From assembly GCF_001476815.1 (NCBI RefSeq), contig NZ_LDSL01000030.1, positions 62,001 through 126,000 on the forward strand: DNA of 64,000 nt, read 5' to 3'. Each line of letters opens with the position of its first letter. The first letter of the stretch is position 1. Position numbers and translations under genes: made by a program. The notes under the pieces were generated by a model that was not told where the DNA came from, searched no databases, and worked only from the letters and a program-made list of their open reading frames with translations. Source of the DNA: Pseudacidovorax intermedius. GTDB taxonomy: Bacteria > Pseudomonadota > Gammaproteobacteria > Burkholderiales > Burkholderiaceae_C. Of this stretch, positions 25,474 to 33,023 are shown one piece after another.

Positions 25474-26543
25474 GCGTGGTGCAGGTGCAGGATGCCGTCG
25501 GAACGCCGGGCCGTTTCGCGCGCCACACATGGGCCGATGCCGCGCGCCTGCCGGCTGACCGCGTTCTCGGTGGCCTGGCCTACGGCGTGGCGGACGACGA
25601 TGTGTCGCTGCCGGACTGGCTGGCACCCGTTCCCGCCGCTGCGTTGCTGTCCGACGATCGGGCGCATGCCGATGTCTGGCCCGCCGCAGGGCGGGTGCGC
25701 GAAGGCCGCACGGGCAGCATCCGCTGGCGCCATGACGGCCAGCACCTCTTCGGCGCCGTCGAGTTCGAGGAGGACGGCCGCGGGCTCGAGGTGCTGGCCC
25801 ATCGCGCCTACCGCGACCTGTTCTCCACCCTGGCCGACACCGGTTACGCGCACCTGATGCGGCTGTGGAACTACCTGCCGCGCATCAACGAGGACGGCGG
25901 CGGCCTGGAGCGCTACCGCCAGTTCAACGCCGGCCGGCAACAGGCCTTCATTGACGCCGGCCAGGCGGCCTTCGAGGGCGCACCGGCCGCTTGCGCCCTC
26001 GGCTTCCATGGCGAAGGCCTGCTGCTGCGCTTCATGGCCGGCCGCACCGTGCCCGTGGCCATCGAGAACCCGCGGCAGGTGCCCGCCTGGCGCTATCCCG
26101 CCGACTACGGGCCGCGCGCGCCCACCTTCTCGCGCGCGGCCGTGGTGCGCACGGCCAGCGACGCCGCCCATCTCTTCGTGTCCGGCACGGCCAGCATCGT
26201 GGGCCATGCCACGGTGCACGAAGGCGACCTCGACGCCCAGATCGACGAAACGCTGCGCAACCTGGAGGCGGTGTTCGCCGAAAGCCGGCGCAGCGGCGTC
26301 GCCTTCTCGCTCGCGGACAGCGAGCCGGTGGTTTATGTCCGGCACCCCGCGCAGGCGGCCGCGGTACGCCACCGGCTGGCCCAGGCGCTCGGGCCGCAGA
26401 GCCGGTTCATGCGCCAGGCCGTGTACCTGCATGCGGACATCTGCCGCAGCGATCTGCTGGTCGAGATCGAGACGCACCTGCATGCGAGCGGTCTGCCCGG
26501 CGTGACCGCAACGGACGGCTCAGTGGCCGAGGAACGGGCATGA
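25470..26543 (+). CDS. Chorismatase (FkbO/Hyg5/XanB2-like)
   Basis: The 357-residue protein belongs to the chorismatase family, which hydrolyses or rearranges chorismate to dihydroxycyclohexadiene or hydroxybenzoate products. Recognisable parts are LWNYLPRINEDGGGLERYRQF, YGPRAPTFSRA, LFVSGTASIVGHATVHEG and CRSDLLVEIE at the C-terminus. C325 and E332 occupy what I recall as Hyg5 C327 and E334. That points to the 3-hydroxybenzoate-forming type, as in XanB2 of Xanthomonas, where 3-HBA starts xanthomonadin synthesis. It is coupled to the halogenase-like gene upstream. Placement in the family is firm, exact product less so. Confidence 0.85.
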   Translation: MSVVQVQDAVGTPGRFARHTWADAARLPADRVLGGLAYGVADDDVSLPDWLAPVPAAALLSDDRAHADVWPAAGRVREGRTGSIRWRHDGQHLFGAVEFEEDGRGLEVLAHRAYRDLFSTLADTGYAHLMRLWNYLPRINEDGGGLERYRQFNAGRQQAFIDAGQAAFEGAPAACALGFHGEGLLLRFMAGRTVPVAIENPRQVPAWRYPADYGPRAPTFSRAAVVRTASDAAHLFVSGTASIVGHATVHEGDLDAQIDETLRNLEAVFAESRRSGVAFSLADSEPVVYVRHPAQAAAVRHRLAQALGPQSRFMRQAVYLHADICRSDLLVEIETHLHASGLPGVTATDGSVAEERA

Positions 26544-26596
26544 CCCCGCGCGCCGACTTCTCCTGCGGGCAAAAGAAGCGCGGGTGCCGCCGATGA
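26540..26596 (+). CDS. Mini-ORF bridging chorismatase and acyltransferase genes
   Basis: An 18-codon frame starts on the ATGA that ends the chorismatase and stops on the ATGA that begins the acyltransferase. It spans the only gap in this cassette. The peptide is basic with two cysteines (SCGQKKRGCRR). It may be a translational bridge that carries ribosomes to the next gene rather than a functional peptide. No independent ribosome-binding site is evident. Confidence 0.35.
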   Translation: MTPRADFSCGQKKRGCRR

Positions 26597-27396
26597 AGCT
26601 GCTCCTGAGAAGCCTCAAGGCCGTCGCCCTCGCCCCGCCGCTCTACGTGCTGCTGCTCGGCCTGGGCCTGATGTCGCTCGCCTGGAACCTGCTCGCCATG
26701 CTGCTGCACCCGGTGCTGCCGCCGCGGCTGGGGCGCCGGGTCGGCCGCGCCGGCATCGCCCACGGCTACCGCCTGTTCTGGACCGTCGCCAGCGCCTGCG
26801 GAATGATGCGCATCGATGCCCGCTGCCTGGCCGCCCTGCGCGACGAGCGCGGACTGGTCATCATCGCCAACCACCCGACCATGCTCGATGCGCTGCTGCT
26901 GGTGGCGCACCTGCCGCGCAGTGCCTGCATCATGAAGGCCTCGCTGATGAGGAACGTCTTCCTCGGTGCGGGTGCCCGGCTGGCACGCTACATCCGCAAC
27001 GACTCGGCGCGCACCATGGTGCGGCTGGCGGTGGACGACCTGCGCGACGGCGGGCAGCTGGTGGTGTTCCCGGAGGGCACGCGCACCTCCGGCGGCCGGC
27101 TCAATGCCTTCCGCCCCGGCGTGACGCTGATCGCCCGGCTGGCCCAGTCCCCCATCCAGACGGTGTTCATCGACACCGATTCGCCCTATCTCGGCAAGGG
27201 CTGGCCGATCTGGCGCGTGCCGCCGCTGCCCATCATCTTCACGCTGCGGCTGGGCGAACGCTTCGCGCCCATGGCCGACAGCAACGCCCTCACGGCGCGG
27301 CTCGAACACTACTTCCAGCAACATCTGGCGGCCGGGCAGGATCCCGGCACGCCTGCCGCCGAATGCAAGAGTCCTCGCGCACCCACCTGGTCCTGA
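26593..27396 (+). CDS. 1-acylglycerol-3-phosphate acyltransferase-like protein
   Basis: The 267-residue membrane-associated protein has one or two N-terminal hydrophobic helices (~10-45). The PlsC-type catalytic box NHPTMLD follows (H94, D99), then FPEGTRT (159-165), which binds the acceptor phosphate. Such enzymes move acyl groups from ACP or CoA. In aryl polyene clusters, related acyltransferases are thought to help attach the polyene to its lipid carrier, and context favours that over bulk phospholipid synthesis. The ATG at 26593 overlaps the mini-ORF stop; a GTG at 26584 is a possible alternative. Confidence 0.82.
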   Translation: MKLLLRSLKAVALAPPLYVLLLGLGLMSLAWNLLAMLLHPVLPPRLGRRVGRAGIAHGYRLFWTVASACGMMRIDARCLAALRDERGLVIIANHPTMLDALLLVAHLPRSACIMKASLMRNVFLGAGARLARYIRNDSARTMVRLAVDDLRDGGQLVVFPEGTRTSGGRLNAFRPGVTLIARLAQSPIQTVFIDTDSPYLGKGWPIWRVPPLPIIFTLRLGERFAPMADSNALTARLEHYFQQHLAAGQDPGTPAAECKSPRAPTWS

Positions 27397-28139
27397 TCCC
27401 CAGCTACAACACCGGCCCGAAGCTCTTCGACACGGTGCGCGAGGCCCGCGCCCGCTGGAGCCCCGTGTGGGTGGTGGTGGACGGCAGCACCGATGGGACC
27501 GGCGAGGCGCTGCAGCAGCAGGCGGCCAGCGACCCAGGCCTGCGCGTCTGGCTGCTGCCGCGGAACCAGGGCAAAGGCGCGGCAGTGATGCACGGCCTGC
27601 GCGCGGCGCTGGCCGAAGGATTCACGCATGTGCTGACCATGGATTCGGACGGCCAGCATCCGTCGGACCTGATCCCGGCCTTCATGCAGGCCTCCCAGGC
27701 GCGGCCCGACACCATGGTGCTGGGCCGGCCGGTGTTCGACGCCAGCGCGCCGCTGCTGCGGGTGCGGGGCCGACGGGTGTCCAATGGCTGGACGCAAGTG
27801 GAGACGCTGTTCGCCGGCATCGGCGACTCGCTTTACGGCTTCCGTGTCTACCCCATTGCACCGCTGCTGCGGATCATGGCGCGCCAGCCATGGATGCGGC
27901 GTTTCGATTTCGACACCGAAGCGGTGGTGCGCCTCGCGTGGGGGGGCGTCAAGCCGATCAACCTCGACGCACCGGTGAAGTACCTCAGTGTGGAGGAAGG
28001 CGGCGTGTCCCACTTCCGCTATGGCCGCGACAACGTGCTGCTCACCTGGATGCACACGCGGCTGATGGTCGAATTCGTGCTTCGGCTGCCCGCGCTATTG
28101 TGGCGCCGGTTGCGCCGCGCGCCGCCGTTCCAGCCTTGA
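27363..28139 (+). CDS. Family 2 glycosyltransferase (dolichyl-phosphate mannose synthase type)
   Basis: The 258-residue GT-A enzyme has the nucleotide-sugar loop VVVDGSTDGTGEAL (D40) and the metal-binding DSDGQHP (D94, D96), with no obvious membrane helix. Such proteins use UDP/GDP-sugars or build lipid-linked sugars. In xanthomonadin and other aryl polyene loci a glycosyltransferase of this general kind accompanies an acyltransferase, which matches its 34-base overlap with the upstream gene. It is the last gene of the cassette. Confidence 0.85.
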   Translation: MQESSRTHLVLIPSYNTGPKLFDTVREARARWSPVWVVVDGSTDGTGEALQQQAASDPGLRVWLLPRNQGKGAAVMHGLRAALAEGFTHVLTMDSDGQHPSDLIPAFMQASQARPDTMVLGRPVFDASAPLLRVRGRRVSNGWTQVETLFAGIGDSLYGFRVYPIAPLLRIMARQPWMRRFDFDTEAVVRLAWGGVKPINLDAPVKYLSVEEGGVSHFRYGRDNVLLTWMHTRLMVEFVLRLPALLWRRLRRAPPFQP

Positions 28140-28159
28140 TCCGCGCCCCGGCCGGCCCT

Positions 28160-28633
28160 TCAGACCGGTGGCGGCAGGCCGGCCGAACGGGAACGCAGGA
28201 ATGCCGGCAGCACCCGCGCCACCCGCTGCATCATGGCGAACTCGGTGTCGTTGAGCTCCTTGTCCTCCGAGTCGAAATGGCACAGCGAGCCGTACAACTC
28301 GCCCTTGTCGTCCAGCACGGGCACGCCGTGGTAGCTCAAGAGCACGCCCTGGTAGACGTGGCCATCCAGCCGTCTGTCCCGGCCGGAGTCGCAGGTGCGG
28401 AACTCGCCGTCGCGCAGCACGTATTGGCAGAAGCTGTCCCGGAAGGGCACGACCGCCAGGTGTTCCGGACGGACTTCACCGGACTTGTCGACCAATTCGA
28501 GGTTGCGCATCAATTCGCCCTCGAAGCGGTACACGCCGGTGTAGCGGTGAGGCACACGGGCGTTCAACTCACGCAGCCCGCCCGCCAGCCCTTCCAACTC
28601 GCAGACACGCACGAACCACTGGATTTCGTTCAT
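28160..28633 (-). CDS. GAF domain protein
   Basis: The 157-residue protein is a single GAF domain: RYTGVYRFEG, then a FCQYVLRDGEFRTC loop, GVPVLDDKGELYGSLCHFD and a final helix. The layout resembles the sensor half of the GAF-EAL protein at 15808, which has YGTLCCFSY in the equivalent strand. No output domain is attached, so it may bind a ligand or modulate a partner. The ATG at 28633 is preferred; an upstream in-frame start adds 15 unlikely residues. It converges on the glycosyltransferase gene with 20 bases between. Confidence 0.75.
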   Translation of the reverse strand: MNEIQWFVRVCELEGLAGGLRELNARVPHRYTGVYRFEGELMRNLELVDKSGEVRPEHLAVVPFRDSFCQYVLRDGEFRTCDSGRDRRLDGHVYQGVLLSYHGVPVLDDKGELYGSLCHFDSEDKELNDTEFAMMQRVARVLPAFLRSRSAGLPPPV

Positions 28634-28733
28634 CAGCCTCGATCCTCCGAAGCTGCGATTGTGGCATTGGCCCCGCACACTGGATGACGCATACCTGAAC
28701 GGACGCGGGGGATGCTGCGGGCGACAGAAGTGT

Positions 28734-29315
28734 TCAGGACTCCGGCCATCGCTGCGGCACGCGCCGCAGCTTGCTCGTGTCGTAGCCCAGCGCCTTCAGC
28801 CGTTCGACGGCAGCGGCGTAGCGGGATTCGGCGATCGTAGGCTGCCGCGCCATGATCCAGGCATAGTCGCGGGCCGTGCGGCCAATGATCGTGAGCTGGT
28901 ACGCGGGATCGACGTCGACGATCACGTATTCCGCCTTGATCGGCCACACGAACTGCATGCCCCACACCGCGTTGCCGGTCCCTGGCACCACGGTTCCGAC
29001 AGGATTCATGGTCTTGAGTGCGCCGTCGAAGCCGCCCTCGCGGTACCGGAACCGGGTGTCGATGCGCCCGTCTGCCGCCAGCGAATAGGACTCCACGGCG
29101 TTGTAGGCATCGCGCTCCGGCAGGGTCGGGATGTTGCCGATCACATACCAGTCCCCCATGAAGCGCTGCAGGTCCACCTGCTGCATGCGTGGGATCGGTG
29201 GCTTGGACGTCGCGCAGCCGGCCAGGATGGCGACGGCCGCCAGACCGAGGCAAAGATTGCGCAGCCGTCTGCGCGACGAGGGACTCAGTGCGTTGGATGC
29301 TCGGTTGCGGCCCAT
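28734..29315 (-). CDS. blc: Outer membrane lipoprotein, lipocalin family (Blc-like)
   Basis: The 193-residue lipoprotein has a basic N-terminus, a hydrophobic stretch and a lipobox ending LAGC. A bacterial lipocalin domain follows: FMGDWYVIGNIPTLPERDAYNAVESY (GxW motif), FRYREGGFDG and VDPAYQLTIIGR. Blc-type proteins bind lysophospholipids at the outer membrane under envelope stress. The ATG at 29315 gives a good lipoprotein signal; the frame extends further upstream without a better start. Confidence 0.88.
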   Translation of the reverse strand: MGRNRASNALSPSSRRRLRNLCLGLAAVAILAGCATSKPPIPRMQQVDLQRFMGDWYVIGNIPTLPERDAYNAVESYSLAADGRIDTRFRYREGGFDGALKTMNPVGTVVPGTGNAVWGMQFVWPIKAEYVIVDVDPAYQLTIIGRTARDYAWIMARQPTIAESRYAAAVERLKALGYDTSKLRRVPQRWPES

Positions 29316-29487
29316 GGCATGTGCTCCATACAGATGTAGGGTGCGACGCTCATCCGACGGCGCCCACGGCCGCGTGGGCGGAATTCGCAGGAATTCGCCC
29401 GACGGCATGCTGCGCGCTCGCGGCTAGCATCGGGCGAGGGAGGTCAGTCGCCGCATCGCGGCAGGCGCCCGCCCGCCTGCCCTTGCC

Positions 29488-31494
29488 ATGCGCCCTTCTC
29501 TTTCGTCCCACTCCCGCACGTGCCTCTGCGCGGCCTACCTGCTGGTCGCCGCCGCCAGCCTCTGGCTGCGCCAGGGCTTTCCCGTGGTGGCCGATCCCGC
29601 AGCGGTCTTCGACGACGCGCATTTCGTGAAGCAGGCCTACGCGCTCGCCGGCGGCCAGTGGCTCGGCGACTACAACCGGACCACGCTGATCAAGGGCGCG
29701 GGCTACCCGCTGTTCATCGCGCTCAGCGCCGGGCTGGGCCTGCCGCTCAAGATGGCCGAGCAGGCGCTCTATCTGGCGGTCGGCGGCGCGTTGGCCTTCG
29801 CACTCGGCCGGCGTGCCAGGGCGCCGTGGGCGGGATGGCTGCTTTTCGTCGGGCTCGCCTTCAATCCTGCGTTGTGGCATCCCTCGCTGGCGCGGGTGAT
29901 CCGCGAAGGCTTCTATGTCTCGGGCATGTTGGCGGTGGTGGCGCTGGCCGCCTGGTCCTTCGCCCCGCGCTGCCGGCGGCGTGCCGCCATCGCCGCCGGT
30001 GCGGGACTGGCCCTGGGCGTGTTCTGGATCACCCGCGAGGAAGGCGTCGCCATCCTGCCCGCCTTGGCCACGATGGCGGCGGTCGGCATCGCGCTGCAAT
30101 GGCAGCGCCGCCAGCGCATCCAGCTACGCCGCCCGCGCTGGTCCGCGCCATCACTGCTTCGAAGCGGGCGCGCGCTCGCCATGGCGGCTCTGTTGATGGG
30201 TGCCGCCGGTGCGACGGTGGTGCTGTCCGTCAAGGCCGCCAACCGGCACATGTATGGCGTCTTCCTCGCCACCGAGTTCCAGAGCGGTGCGTTCGTGAGG
30301 GCCTATGGCGCGCTCGCCCGCATCCAGCACGACCGCTGGCAGCCCTACGTCGTGTTCCCCGCCGACGCCCGCGCACGGGCCTACGCCGTGAGCCCCGCCG
30401 CCCGTGAACTGCAACCTTTCCTTGATGGGCCGGTCGGCGAACTCTGGCGCCGCACCGGATGCCAGCAGACCGGGCAGTCGCCCTGCCCGGAGATCCTTTC
30501 CGGCTGGTTCATGTGGGCGCTGCGCGACGCCGCCTGGAATGCGGGGCACCATCGCAGCGCCGCCGAAACCCAGGCCTTCTACGATCGCCTGGCCAGCGAG
30601 ATCAATGAAGCCTGCGACCAAAGCCGCATTCCTTGCGGCCCGCCGCGCGCGACGCTGGCGCCGCCCTTCCAGGCGCAGCGCCTCGGCGCCACGCTCCACG
30701 CCGCACGCGACATAGCCGGCATGCTCGCGCGACTGGGCGACGGCCAGTGGGGCACGCCCGCCAGCGTCGGCGCGACGGAGCATCTGGACACCCAGTCCCA
30801 GATGGTCGGCACGATCAGCCGGCCGGCACACCACCGCTACGAGGCGGCGGGCTGGATCACCGGCCGCGACCAGTTGCCGCAGATGGCGCTGCTCGGCCCC
30901 CAGGCCGAGAGCGTGCCGATGACCCTCGAGTTGCGCCGCGTCTCTGCCGAGGAGCAGGCGGCCGGCTTGGCGGCGGGCTGGCGCCTGCGCATCGTCAGCG
31001 GCTGCGCGCCCCAGGCCTGCCAGCTGGAAGTGGATGGCCGGCGCTACCCGCTCGCGGCTGGACGGCTGCCGTTGCCGGCCGGCACCGGCGTCATCGACAT
31101 CGAGCGCCTGCGCGACCTCTCGCGCACCTTGCCGGGCAGACGCATGGAGGCGCAGCAACGCCTGGCGGCCCTGCTCGCCGCCGCCTACCACCGGGCAATG
31201 CCGGTGGCGCTCGTCCTGGGCGCCCTCGGAATCGCAACGGGCGTGGCGCTCCGGCAGAAGCGGCGCCGCGACCCGGCGGCCGAACTGCTGCTGGTGCTGC
31301 TGGCGGGCGCGGCGGCAGCGGTGGCCACGCGCATTGCCCTGCTGGCCTATCTGGAAGCCACGTCGATCCCGTCGGTCAACATGCTCTATGCATCGCCCGC
31401 CACACCGCTGGTGATCGTCCCGGGAACGTGCGGAATCTGGCTCGGGCTGCGCACGCTGCGCAGCCGCCGCGTCGCAGGGCGACGTGCCGCCTGA
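29488..31494 (+). CDS. Large polytopic membrane protein, possible GT-C-type glycosyltransferase
   Basis: The 668-residue protein has about eight to ten hydrophobic helices in two groups: ~15-260 and ~570-650. Between them is a large soluble region (~260-560) with several cysteines, probably periplasmic. The first extramembrane loop reads FDDAHFVKQAYALAGGQWLG, then YNRTTLIKGAGYPLF. An acidic pair after the first helix followed by a hydrophobic multi-span is how GT-C enzymes of the ArnT/PMT/GT39 group look, but I cannot assign a family. It stands alone, divergent from the lipocalin gene. Confidence 0.6.
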   Translation: MRPSLSSHSRTCLCAAYLLVAAASLWLRQGFPVVADPAAVFDDAHFVKQAYALAGGQWLGDYNRTTLIKGAGYPLFIALSAGLGLPLKMAEQALYLAVGGALAFALGRRARAPWAGWLLFVGLAFNPALWHPSLARVIREGFYVSGMLAVVALAAWSFAPRCRRRAAIAAGAGLALGVFWITREEGVAILPALATMAAVGIALQWQRRQRIQLRRPRWSAPSLLRSGRALAMAALLMGAAGATVVLSVKAANRHMYGVFLATEFQSGAFVRAYGALARIQHDRWQPYVVFPADARARAYAVSPAARELQPFLDGPVGELWRRTGCQQTGQSPCPEILSGWFMWALRDAAWNAGHHRSAAETQAFYDRLASEINEACDQSRIPCGPPRATLAPPFQAQRLGATLHAARDIAGMLARLGDGQWGTPASVGATEHLDTQSQMVGTISRPAHHRYEAAGWITGRDQLPQMALLGPQAESVPMTLELRRVSAEEQAAGLAAGWRLRIVSGCAPQACQLEVDGRRYPLAAGRLPLPAGTGVIDIERLRDLSRTLPGRRMEAQQRLAALLAAAYHRAMPVALVLGALGIATGVALRQKRRRDPAAELLLVLLAGAAAAVATRIALLAYLEATSIPSVNMLYASPATPLVIVPGTCGIWLGLRTLRSRRVAGRRAA

Positions 31495-31545
31495 CCGACG
31501 CGAGACGCCGCCACGCGCGCCTGAGCCGGCGGCGGCTGAGAACGC

Positions 31546-32124
31546 TCAGGGCCGCTTGAGCCCGAACGCGCCGAGCACCTGCTCGGCGTTCTTCTGCATC
31601 TGTTCCTGCATCTGCTGGAAGGCCGTCTTCGACTGCTCGACGTAGGTCCCCATCAGGCCCTGCAGCACCGGCGACTGCATGCTCATGAAGCGCGACCACA
31701 TCTCCGGCGTGAAGGTCTGGGCCTTGTCGGCCATCTGGGCCTGGACCTCGACCATGGCCTGGATGTTCTTTTCGAGGTAGGGCGCCATGAAGCCCTGCAT
31801 GGCATTGCCGTAGAAGCGGATGATGCTGGCCAGCACCTGTTCGGTGAACATGGGCGCGCCGCCAGCCTCCTCTTCCAGAATGATCTGCAGCAGGATGCTG
31901 CGGGTGATGTCGTCGCCGGTCTTGGCATCGCGCACCACGAAGAGGTTCTGGTCCATCACCAGCTGCTTGACGTCCGCCAGCGTGATGTACGTGGAAGAGT
32001 CCGTGTCGTAGAGCCGTCGGTTGGGGTACTTCTTGATCACCCGTTCCGACGCCCGGGAAGCCCCCTTCTTGCTCTGCACTGGAGAATCCTTCAAGCCACA
32101 CACCTCGCAAACATCGAAAGCCAT
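31546..32124 (-). CDS. phaR: Polyhydroxyalkanoate synthesis repressor PhaR
   Basis: The 192-residue protein has the PHB-accumulation regulator DNA-binding domain (RVIKKYPNRRLYDTDSSTYITLADVKQLV) and the following regulator domain repeated around MFTEQVLASIIRFYG. A Gln/Met-rich amphipathic tail follows. PhaR binds nascent PHB granules and, when free, represses phasin and its own gene. The first ~25 residues (with CEVCG) precede the usual family start and might belong to a shorter protein. bdhA about 4 kb away acts in the same PHB cycle. Confidence 0.93.
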   Translation of the reverse strand: MAFDVCEVCGLKDSPVQSKKGASRASERVIKKYPNRRLYDTDSSTYITLADVKQLVMDQNLFVVRDAKTGDDITRSILLQIILEEEAGGAPMFTEQVLASIIRFYGNAMQGFMAPYLEKNIQAMVEVQAQMADKAQTFTPEMWSRFMSMQSPVLQGLMGTYVEQSKTAFQQMQEQMQKNAEQVLGAFGLKRP

Positions 32125-32201
32125 TCTAGGGAGGGGCTCCGGCGGGCACGCACAGGTTTACCCTGCCCGACGCCGTCACCAGGCGGCGCAGGCGCGCAGG
32201 C

Positions 32202-32564
32202 TCAAGGATTGGGGTACTCGCCGCCGCAGTTGCCGCAACGGGCGACCTCGCAGTTCCCGCCGAGGCTCGATTCAAGTGCCAGCGGGCTGCGCGCACCGGC
32301 GAACACCCAGCAGCGCGGGCAATGCTCCCGGCCTTCCACCGGCAGGTAGGAACGCGCGCGCTGCTGCACCCGCTCGCGCGTCACCAGCACGCCCATGCCT
32401 TCGGCGCGCGCCACGTCCTGCGCCGCATAGGTGCCGGAACGCCCACTGGCAAGGTCGTTGATGCCATAGACCGCCCGAGCGAACTCCAGCGGCGCCTGGC
32501 GAAGCAGCATGGCGGTGCGTCGCCGCGCAAGGCTGTCGTCGGGCAAGGCGGTCGGCGAACTCAT
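32202..32564 (-). CDS. Hypothetical protein with zinc-ribbon-like C-terminus
   Basis: The 120-residue product has an N-terminal region rich in Arg (SLARRRTAMLLRQAPLEFARAVYGINDL) and ends with two CxxC pairs (CPRCW and CGNCGGEY) that could hold one zinc ion. I do not recognise the family. The ATG at 32564 is favoured over an upstream start that begins in unlikely sequence. It is read toward phaR, separated by about 80 bases, and diverges from tRNA-Val. Confidence 0.6.
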   Translation of the reverse strand: MSSPTALPDDSLARRRTAMLLRQAPLEFARAVYGINDLASGRSGTYAAQDVARAEGMGVLVTRERVQQRARSYLPVEGREHCPRCWVFAGARSPLALESSLGGNCEVARCGNCGGEYPNP

Positions 32565-32724
32565 GGTGGGCCCCTGTCGTGGCGAGAAGGTTGAGGGAGC
32601 CAGCCAAGGTATCACAACTTGCAACAAAATGCATCGTCGACAAGCGTCGAAAGTTGGCAAGCGCGCCCAGGCGCAGCCCCCTGCCGCGACACGCCAGCTT
32701 TTTTCTCTGCGCGTGCTCGCCTGC

Positions 32725-32754
32725 TTGCGCGAATCGAAAAAACCACGCTATACT
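32725..32754 (+). promoter_or_regulatory. Promoter of tRNA-Val
   Basis: TTGCGC (32725-32730) and TATACT (32749-32754) are separated by 18 bases. The -10 box ends 20 bases before the tRNA 5' end, which places initiation about 13 bases upstream of the mature tRNA. Confidence 0.75.
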
Positions 32755-32774
32755 CTACCCTCTCGAACAAACAC

Positions 32775-32851
32775 AGGCGCGTAGCTCAGCTGGTTAGAGC
32801 ACCACCTTGACATGGTGGGGGTCGTTGGTTCGAGTCCAATCGCGCCTACCA
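32775..32851 (+). tRNA. tRNA-Val (anticodon GAC)
   Basis: The 77-base sequence folds as a cloverleaf. Acceptor stem AGGCGCG pairs with CGCGCCT, followed by encoded ACCA. The D arm has GCTCAGCTGGTTAGAGC, the anticodon stem CCACC/GGTGG holds loop TTGACAT with GAC, and the T arm contains GGTTCGAGTCC. It reads GUC and GUU codons. Confidence 0.98.
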
Positions 32852-32884
32852 ATCTCGTGTGTGAACCAGGCACACGAAAACAAG

Positions 32885-32912
32885 AAATAGCCCCATCAGG
32901 GGCTATTTTTTT
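32885..32912 (+). terminator. Rho-independent terminator after tRNA-Val
   Basis: A perfect 10-bp stem AAATAGCCCC / GGGGCTATTT with loop ATCA is followed by a T run, about 33 bases after the tRNA. It closes a one-gene tRNA transcript. On the minus strand it would also stop readthrough from relA. Confidence 0.92.
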
Positions 32913-33023
32913 GCTCGCATCGACGCCGTATGCGCGGCGCCTCGCGCTTGCGGCGCATGCGAGGGTCTCCACCCCCTCGCCCCATTCGATGCAAAAGCCC
33001 GGCAAGCCGCCGCGGCGCGGCGC

